DNA from: Ephydatia muelleri
Taxonomy: Eukaryota; Porifera; Demospongiae; Spongillida; Spongillidae
Length of the DNA: 64,000 nucleotides
NCBI GenBank assembly: GCA_013339895.1
Contig: JABACO010000161.1
Coordinates: 1-64,000, forward strand
Reading direction: 5' to 3'
The notes under the pieces are model-generated. The model was given only the letters and a program-made list of their open reading frames with translations. It was not told the DNA's origin and did no database searches. A program made the translations under genes and the position numbers. Numbering within the stretch: the stretch's first letter is position 1; each line of letters begins with the position of its first letter. Positions 56,484-64,000 of this stretch are shown in pieces.

Positions 56484-56733
56484 ACAAGTAAATAAAAACA
56501 TTCTCTAACGAGAAAGTTGTTGGTATATAGGATTGACCAATGGTGGTGTAAAAAGCACGGAAACAAGAGTGACAGAAATTTGACTGGAAAATTGAAATAG
56601 GCCTATATTTAGCCCATTACTTCAATTTTCCAGTCAAATTTCTGTCACTCTTGTTTCCGTGCTTTTTACACCACCATTGGTCAATCCTATATACCAACAA
56701 CTTTCTCGTTAGAGAATGTTTTTATTTACTTGT
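56484..56733. repeat. Palindromic element, copy 2 (250 bases)
   Basis: Same family as 55974-56272, with a shorter centre. Both arms carry copy-specific variants (ATTCTCTAACGAG, GTTGTTGGTATATAGG, GACCAATGGTGG), which are absent from both arms of copy 1. Confidence 0.92.
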
Positions 56734-56929
56734 TTCATTAGTTTTTTCCTCTGGCGTCTTTATAAGTGGTCACAAATTGATTTTAATTTTCAAAGGGAGG
56801 GAGGGAGGTTTAACATTTTAATATATGTATAGGAGTTCTAAATGTTATTTACTGTTCGGCCTTGTCCTCTATGTCTCCCCCAGCCTCTTCTATGGCCGCG
56901 GCGGCCTGGTTCTGGCCATGGGAGCCATG

Positions 56930-57270
56930 TGGGTGGTGGTGGCAGCGGCCAGGGGAGCAGCAGGCGAAGTGGTGGTGGGGGCACTGGTGTCAATACTGCT
57001 TGTGCCGGTGGTCGGGCTGGTGCAGGTAGCAATGCTCCTGCCTCTGTTGGTGGCGGCAGCTCTGCTGCTACTGCTGGTGGCGGTGGGGGCAGCTCTGCTG
57101 CTACTGCTGGTGGCGGTGGGGGGCAGCTCTGCTGCTACTGCTGGTGGCGGTGGGGGGCAGCTCTGCTGCTGCTGCTGGTGGGGGCAGCTCTGCTGCTGCT
57201 GCTGGTGGGGGCAGCTCTGCTGCTGCTGCTGGTGGGGGCACTGCTACTGCTGGTGTAGGCGGGGCAGCGC
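56930..57270 (+). repeat. Gly/Ser/Ala-coding minisatellite
   Basis: Tandem units such as GGGGGCAGCTCTGCTGCTGC. One + frame gives GGGSSAATAGGGG repeats, preceded by a frame with GRGGLVLAMGAMWVVVA and other chance residues. I do not support a gene; the array resembles 57575-57750. Confidence 0.85.
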
Positions 57271-57574
57271 TGCTGATTGTAGTCAAAACATTGTGTCAAA
57301 AGCTTTTTTTACATCAGATAAGGAAGCCTTTTTGTGCATCAGATTAAGGATGACACCCCAATATTCAATAGACAGGTCACAAAGGACAGTTGAGTCACCA
57401 TGCATGCTTTACATGTGAAGTGAATGGCAGATCCCTTACATGCGTGCTGTACACATGTTGCATGCACATCTTCCTATAGCTTTTTAATGCTAGTGCAATA
57501 CAACATGCCATCACATACCTTTGGGTGTTAGTGGTAGTTCGGTGACCCCTGCGATACCGCTTCCTCTCGGGTAG

Positions 57575-57750
57575 CTCTGCTGCTGCTGGCGGTAGGGGCA
57601 GCTCTCTGCTGCTGGTGGTGGGGGTGGGGGGCAGCTCTGCTGCTGCTGGTGGTGGGGGTGGGGGCAGCTCTGCTGCTGCTGGTGGTGGGGGCAGCTCTGC
57701 TGCTGCTGGTGGTGGGGGTGGGGGCAGCGCTGCTGCTACTGCTGGTCATC
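57575..57750 (+). repeat. Gly/Ser/Ala-coding minisatellite, second block
   Basis: Units GGGGCAGCTCTGCTGCTGCT with GGTGGTGGGGGTG spacers, the same as at 56930-57270. It abuts the right arm of duplication C. Confidence 0.85.
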
Positions 57751-57769
57751 TGATAACAATTAAACACAA

Positions 57770-59045
57770 CTGCAGCAAAGGGTGGATGCGCATGACTGAC
57801 TTGTACTATACACACACGTGTGTAGTCCTTTCTTTCAACATCAGATAACTAATGTACAATGTAACAGACACAGATGCATGCACAAAAAACCTTTTGTACA
57901 AACATTGACCTTTACCAGGGAACTGGGAAGCCTTACTGTACATCTGATAATATGCATGCAAGCGTACAAGAAATGTGTTAATGTGTGCATGACAGGAAGC
58001 CATGAGCAACTTACATTAGCACGTAAGAAAGCAGCCCTTAGACTTTACATACAGCATGCTATTTATAACATACCTTTGGGTGGTAGTGGTAGTTCTACGA
58101 CCCTTCCAATACCGACTCCTTCTAGCTGCCTTAATGGTAGCTGAATTGCCCCTGTATATCCGCCTTTTAGCAGCACGGTTCTCCTCGACGCCCTCTTGAT
58201 ATCGCTGCCTTTTAGCAGCACGGTTCTCCTCGACGCCCTCTTGATATCGCTGCCTTTTAGCAGCACGCTTAGATACAGCATTTGCGTTGTAGGTGTCGCG
58301 TACAGAGGCCTTCTTCTTTTCAGGGTCGGCCTTGTAGGTGTCGCGTACAGAGGCCTTCTTGTCTGGGTCGGCCTTGTAGGTGTCGCGTACAGAGGCCTTC
58401 TTCTTTTCAGGGTCGGCCTTGTAGCGCTCTCGGGCTTTAGCCTTGTTCTCTTGTGATAAAATATCTTCTCGTTTTTGGAGGTATTCCGCTCGTTGCTTAC
58501 ATCTCTTCTTTCGATTACGCGAAGGCATTTTAAAAAAAACAACTTCACTAACAAAAGTAAGTAATGACTAAACTGCGATAGGAACACCAAATAAATTTAG
58601 TGCAGGTTGGAGCATTTGTACTGTATAATATTATTAAATACATCATTATTTAAAATTAATTCCTATATTATGCTTGCTACTTTTGGTAGATGTGATATGC
58701 ATCTATATGACCTTATAGGGCACCGTGCCGGTAAATTCTGAAGAGATTGGTACTATTGTCGTTCTTTAAAACCGTTCGTAGCTCGAGTTATACCTTCCTA
58801 AGGAAGAAGAAGAAGACGACGAACAATTTTTTGGGAGTGGGCACGAGAAGCAGGTTTTTTGTTTGTCTGGAAGCGCATAGTTTAATGACATGAAACTAGC
58901 ATGAAAACGTAGATCTTGGTGTTGTCGTTCGATTGCTGCAACGAGATAAGTGATCCGTTTCTCCGTTGTCCCTCCCGACGCGATTTAAAAATTTTAATGA
59001 CATTCATCATTCCCCTATATTGAACCTGCTGACGCAGGTTCAGAT
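57770..59045 (-). repeat. Inverted duplication C, right arm
   Basis: Reverse-complement partner of 52445-53900, with the intact repeat-gene exon and the outer hairpin GAACCTGCTGACGCAGGTTC at 59023-59042. Confidence 0.88.
58074..58528 (-). CDS. KADPEKK-repeat gene, minus copy, exon 1 intact
   Basis: Starts MPSRNRKKRCKQRAEYLQ and is open through three TYKADPEKKKASVRD-type repeats, two KRQRYQEGVEENRAA repeats, RRIYRGNSATIKAARRSR and a Thr run to donor GTATGT, leaving in phase 2. It has one fewer repeat of each type than the + copy and no frameshift. Very basic, likely helical. No matching second exon of the SYSLFEPN type was seen downstream on this strand; the exon at 55613-55350 may be further down the same gene. 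Role unknown. Confidence 0.65.
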
Positions 59046-59180
59046 ACACTGTACATTGTGTCCCCATCTGGTCCTCTAAATGTACACATACATTGACATT
59101 GCACATGTATAAATGTGGCAATACACACACAAAAACGCTCACACAGGTACACACATACAACATACAGACACACATGACAT

Positions 59181-59307
59181 AGTCTCATCCCCAGACCCAG
59201 ATTCCCAACAGCTGCGGGTAGATTACATCACCGCTACGGGCCACTTTCACGTAGCGGTGATGTAATCCACCCGCAGCTGTTGGGAATCTGGGTCTGGGGA
59301 CGAGACT
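59181..59307. repeat. Palindromic element with 11-base flanking repeats
   Basis: AGTCTCATCCCCAGACCC pairs with GGGTCTGGGGACGAGACT, and the arms continue through AGATTCCCAACAGCTGCGGG and GATTACATCACCGCTACG. ACACATGACAT flanks both sides (59170-59180 and 59308-59318), a probable target duplication, though the surrounding CA-rich DNA makes its exact length uncertain. Related copy at 8348-8433. Confidence 0.88.
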
Positions 59308-59318
59308 ACACATGACAT

Positions 59319-59444
59319 ACAGTAAACACACAAACACACACACACACACACATACCGACACGGACACACACACAGAGGCACATACACACAGGCACACATG
59401 AAATACAAATAGACACACACAGAGAGACACATAGACACATACAA

Positions 59445-59480
<36 letters not shown>

Positions 59481-60062
59481 TACACACAGACACAGGCATG
59501 CACAGACACACGCAAGCACACAAACATGACAGACACAGATACATACACAGACACACACAGACACATACACAAAATACACAGACACACACACGAAATACAT
59601 AGACACACACGGCATACACACTGACACACACACGGACACACGACAGATACACACAGACACACAGACACACATGGACACACACAAGCACAGACACACACAC
59701 GAAATACACAGACACACACATGCAGACACACACATGCAGAGACACACACACATGCAGACACATATAAACACACACATACTAGATACACACACCATACACA
59801 CATGATAGACACACAGACACACACAAGCACACATGCACACACACACACGAAATACACAGACGCACCTACAGACACACATGAAATACATAGACACACATAG
59901 AGATACAGCACACAGACTCATACAACAAAATACATATAGACACACACACGAAATACACATAGATACACACACACAAACACGCACACACACGGACACACAC
60001 ACACAGATACAGTACACGCATGACATACACACAGACACACACACGCACATACATGTACACAG
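59319..60062. repeat. CA-rich higher-order tandem array
   Basis: ACACACA runs broken by recurring words such as GAAATACACAGACACACA and CATGCAGACACACA. The minus strand is open in several frames as Cys/Val/Ser repeats, which are not genes. The opposite-strand version is at 61867-62822. Confidence 0.93.
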
Positions 60063-60738
60063 ACACGTAGCTACACGTTCCTACGTGTATGTATCGTCTC
60101 TAAAGTGAGAGCTCTATGTCATGTACATGCATCATACTCCCAAAGAATTGGTCCTCAGTGTACATGCATTGTACCCCCATAGGTTTGGTGTCTCGTACCA
60201 ATGTATTCATGTGGTAAAGAATATCACTGTATTCACCACAGCACTGAGCCCATGGTACAATATTAAAAAGTGTGTGTGTGGAGGGGCTGATTTCTTTTGA
60301 GCAAAATAAATATATTAGTACACAAGTCTACATGTAGAGATGCATGAATTTATTTTTAATTGCGATGCGTACGATTTTGTCATCAAAAACATTGTTGTCG
60401 GCTATCATTCTTTGATGAGATGTTTAAGTTTATAAAGTTGGCCCAAAAAATTGTGGTGTGTGTGTGTGGAGGGTCCCTGCAACGTGCATAAGACTTTAAG
60501 TTCTTACACCATCTTTTTGTAGTTAAGTACAATTGTGTTTCCTGTTTGGCAGAATCCTTGATCCTTGATCAACTTCTTATCATTCTTTATTGCCTCCACT
60601 ATTCAGCTATGTGGCTTGTGTACCAGATGCCACCACAATATTTAGCTCACAACAGAGTACATGAACATGCCCTCATGTTGGTTCACACACCCTGATGCTT
60701 GTGTATATGTTTTGCAAATGCGTCTGTACATCCTGAGC
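60063..60738. other. No gene seen
   Basis: Unique-looking DNA between CA arrays, with two GTGTGTGTG-GAGGG words at about 60272 and 60457. Confidence 0.5.
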
Positions 60739-60740
60739 AC

Positions 60741-60800
<60 letters not shown>
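60739..60800. repeat. Pure CA microsatellite
   Basis: About 31 uninterrupted AC units. Confidence 0.98.
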
Positions 60801-60801
<1 letters not shown>

Positions 60802-61120
60802 CTCTAATAATTACGGCACACCCACATGCATTCGAGTGTAAGACTTCTTCTGAATCTGTTCTTATCTCTGCACATGCTCAAGAAGTTCTATTCGATTGAA
60901 TAGCTCAAGGCCACTGATTCATTCTCAATTTCTTTACCAATCTCTGTGTGTTTCCTCTGTATTGTTGCAAGTAGACATATACTCTTCTCTTAGTACACTC
61001 ATCTAGCACTCTGTACAAGTGCTCATCTGACCTGATATACAATGTATAAGTTTGACCTTTATTTTTTTTCTTTTCTTTGGAGTACAGTATAATGAAATTG
61101 TTACTAGCTTGCAATCGATA

Positions 61121-61533
61121 TGTCTGTGTAAACTTACCATGGGCCCTGACCTACCACAATCTTCAACAATAAGGGAGGTACAATAATTTCATCTCAGGTC
61201 TCATGCACAGGCCTACTGTTTCCATCAGCACAATGTTGTGTGTCCCATGTCGCAATAATTGAATGCAGGGAATTAGAGTGTACATTGCTGTTCCTCACCA
61301 TAAGTACAAAGTACGTACTGTGCCTTCTAGGAGTAGTCATTTAATTTACTGCTACAAATTAGTACAGTGTGACATGCAACGCTGTGCTGCCTCTTCTTGA
61401 TGAAGAAGGATGTACCACGCAGGTAAGTTCTTTTTTTTTTTTTTGAAGGGCGATGCTTCTGCCTGGCGATGAATTACCGCTGATAGTGGTAGGTCAGGGC
61501 CCTCCCCACCCCAGTGGTAAGTTTACACTGACA
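61121..61533. mobile_element. Non-autonomous element, TA flanks
   Basis: Ends TGTCTGTGTAAACTTACCA and, on the complement, TGTCAGTGTAAACTTACCA are followed within 20 bases by the paired GGGCCCTGACCTACCAC. TA lies outside both ends, fitting a TA target duplication. 413 bases, no coding frame. Confidence 0.75.
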
Positions 61534-61866
61534 TAATGGAAGAGCAATATTCATCATTCCATGAGCACTCTAAAGAAAAACAAAAGCCTCTTGAGCTTGT
61601 TTGCTAACTATGGCATATCCTTATGACTTGTCCTCTATTTGTGTCAGGAGACAGTCCTATAAGGACACAATGTATGCATAAAGGACCAGTCCTATGACAC
61701 TACAGTGTACACGTTGCTACATGTACCTACATGTATGTGCAGTGTAGACATGTCTCGTGGCTGTTCAATGGGTAGATCAAAAGTGTATGTGCAGAGAAGG
61801 CATTCAGTGAGAGAAAATGTGTGTATTATCATTATTAGAGAGCACTACTCTTTTTTCCACATGAAC

Positions 61867-62822
61867 AACAGTGTGTGTGTTTCGTTTTGCATCATGTGTC
61901 AGTGCACATGTGCGAGTCTGTGTGTGCGTCTGTGTATCAGTGTCTGTCTGTGTATGTCGTGTGTGTCTGTGTGCATGTGTGTGTGTCTGTGTGTACCATG
62001 TGTCTGTGTGCATCGTATGTGTATCTGAGTGTGTGACTGTTGTATGTGTGTCTATATGTATTTGTGTGTGTGTGTCTGTGCGTGTATGTCTGCGTGCATG
62101 TCTGCGTGTCTGCGTGTGTGCATGTCGTGTGTCTGTGGGTATGTCTGTGTATTTCGTGTGTGTGTCAATGTGTGCTTGTGTGTGTCCGTGTGTGTTTGTG
62201 CGTCTGTGTGTGTCTGTCGTGTGTGTATCTGTGTATGTCGTGTGTGCCTGTGTCTGTGCATGTGTGTATATTGCTTGTGTATCTGTGTGTGCATGTGTGT
62301 GTCTATGTGTATTTCGTGAGTGTCTATATATTTTGTGTGTGTCTGTGTGCTTGTGTGTGTCCGTGTGTGTCTGTGCATCTGTGTGTGTCTGTGTGCATGT
62401 CTGCCGTGTGTCTGTCGTGTGTGTGTTCCTGTGTGTGTCTATGTGTATTTCGTGTGTGTGTCTGTGCATGTCTCTGTGTGTCTGTGTGACTGTCTCGCGT
62501 GTGTGTGTCTGTGTATTTCATGTGTGCCTATGTATGCATTGTGTCTGTGCTTGTATGTTTGTATGTGTGTGCCTGTGTGTGCTAGTGTGTATTTCATGCG
62601 TATGTGTGTGGCTGTGTGTGTGCATGTGTGTCTGTGTGTGTGCATGTGTGTCTGTGTGTGCTAGTGTGTATTTCCATGTTGTGTGTATGTGTGGTCTGTG
62701 TCTGTCATATGTGTGTGTCTGTGTTTTGTATGTCCATGTGTGTGTGTTTTTGTGTCCATGTGTGTGTGTGTTTTGTGTGTCCATGTGTGTGTGTTTTTGT
62801 GTCCATGTGTGTGTGTTTGTAT
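61867..62822. repeat. TG-rich higher-order tandem array
   Basis: TGTGTGTG runs with recurring words such as GTGTATTTCGTGTGTGTGTC, the reverse complement of the type at 59319-60062. Several + frames stay open as Cys/Val repeats; none is a gene. Confidence 0.93.
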
Positions 62823-64000
62823 ATTAATTTACACTCTATCCATCCCTTAATTGTGATGGACGATACCCCCACAGGGTAAACTTTTCCGAATCTTTATGGC
62901 CGAGCATGATACAGACTCCAACTTTGCTAACCGAGTAGAGGAGTCCTCACTCTACTATACTGTACAGATGTTTTGAGTTTTTATTAGCCATTATGGAAAT
63001 AAAGACGACTAAAGTTAAACCTCTTTTCAGCACCATTACACATTATTAAGAAGGCGACACCCAACGATGAATAATGTCATGCTTACGTCACTACATAACT
63101 TGGGTCTGGGTGCGAGATAGCTGCCCGTTATTAATTAAGGCACAGGAATTAGTAGCTTACAGTGATGCCATACTTTTACAGAATGTCAAGCGATGACGTA
63201 CATTTTGGTTCTGGTACGAGACTACGTGACAGAAGAGCTTGCTTGAGTTTGTGCTTTTACTGTAACTTAAAGTATGCAAGTACGTGTTTGATTCCATGTG
63301 TAATGCTTAGTTGCTAGTAGATACACGTGTAGTACAGTGGGAAAACGGTATTGCTGCATGTAGGGTTATATGAATAGATGCCACGGGAATATAGTCTCGC
63401 AGGATTGGAACGACGTCCACAGTGGAGCCTTGAGTTGATCCTCACGTGATCTGAATGGGAGGGGATGGAGTGTAACGCCACCCAACAGGCATGTGTTTTC
63501 TTTCATCATACGATGAGGTCGGGGAGATCAAGGACATGCAGCACGTTACACTTCTAATGGGTTTATGTGAACGTACGAACGAGTGACTAGGCCTGTGTAC
63601 GTCAATGTATGGAACTGCGACAAACACTCATGTACATACAACCTCGCGTGCATACTATTGTGCGCCATGCCGGCTCATTCCTTTGCACAAAATGGTCACA
63701 CGAGAGCCCAACTGGTTTGTTTACACATCATCAAATAATTCACAACCCAAATTACTGGTTTGTCCTGTGTGTGATACATGTATGAGTATCATATGGGTAT
63801 TGATTTTTGCAATACATTTTCAGTCATTGCAGCATGACTACGAGTGTATGTACGACTCTGATCTGCATGTGTGTGTAATGTATGTACTATAACAGTATGT
63901 GTGTATGCATGAGCTTTTATGTATCAGTGTTGGATCATTACAGGAGCAGTTTATATCTCTACGTATGTGTATGCGTGTGTGTAGGTGCATGTATGAGTAT
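62823..64000. other. No gene seen
   Basis: Contains solo ends of the GGTCTGGGTACGAGA family at about 63100-63117 and 63205-63223, and scattered GCATG words. No exon recognised. Confidence 0.5.

Noticed and set aside
59185..60050. Cys/Val-rich frames of about 200-270 residues
   Set aside because: All come from the interrupted CA array; codon content is fixed by the repeat.
61804..62827. Cys/Val-rich frame of 318 residues and His/Thr-rich frames opposite
   Set aside because: Products of the TG array, the same reasoning as for the CA array.

Overview
The window looks like accessory DNA from a marine animal, most likely a demosponge. This is an inference from three things: intron-split genes with GT-AG borders, runs of phase-1 immunoglobulin (Ig) and fibronectin type III (FN3) exons, and a dense mix of hAT, Harbinger-like, Ty3/gypsy, Ty1/copia and non-LTR debris with abundant ACATGTA words. 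There are no operons, ribosome binding sites, CRISPR arrays or recognisable tRNA or rRNA genes.

Main content: four related copies of a single-pass receptor family. Gene 1 (+, 4177-7543) has one Ig-like exon, three FN3 or FN3-like exons and a transmembrane/tail exon. Gene 2 (+, 23148-27036) and gene 3 (-, 49183-42115) have Ig, FN3, Pro/Thr linker, transmembrane and tail exons. Gene 4 (+, 36520-39505) is a 3' remnant. Almost every exon is a multiple of 3 bases and sits in phase 1. The exceptions are the Ig exons of genes 1 and 2 (415 and 395 bases), so these two copies look frameshifted, while gene 3 (408 bases) is intact. Tails carry tyrosine motifs. A signalling or self/non-self receptor role is inference only. 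No leader exon was found with confidence.

Architecture: genes 2 and 3 lie in the arms of a large inverted duplication (about 18.65-26.3 kb against 46.7-52.4 kb). Genes 3 and 4 share a second one (about 37.96-39.94 kb against 42.37-44.04 kb), whose centre holds a protease-like fragment and a 450-base CTGCTC satellite. A third (52.4-53.9 kb against 57.8-59.05 kb) carries two copies of a basic KADPEKK-repeat gene; the + copy is broken by one extra A. The two arms of the first duplication differ by clean transposon insertions, so each arm supplies the empty site for the other.

Mobile DNA: an intact 898-residue hAT transposase (12711-15407) lies in a 3.6-kb element with 5-base target duplications. 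That element is nested in another with a 32-base perfect terminal inverted repeat and 7-base target duplications (12060-16497). Non-autonomous relatives are at 8460-9143 and elsewhere. A decayed Ty3/gypsy pol (16.8-18.46 kb, -) contains a flawless 163-base inverted repeat. Several palindromes (38.1, 44.2, 56.1, 56.6 and 59.2 kb) suggest repeated local fold-back duplication.

The stretches 9.2-11.1, 27.0-28.7, 30.5-36.5 and 62.8-64.0 kb hold little or nothing that I can support as genes.
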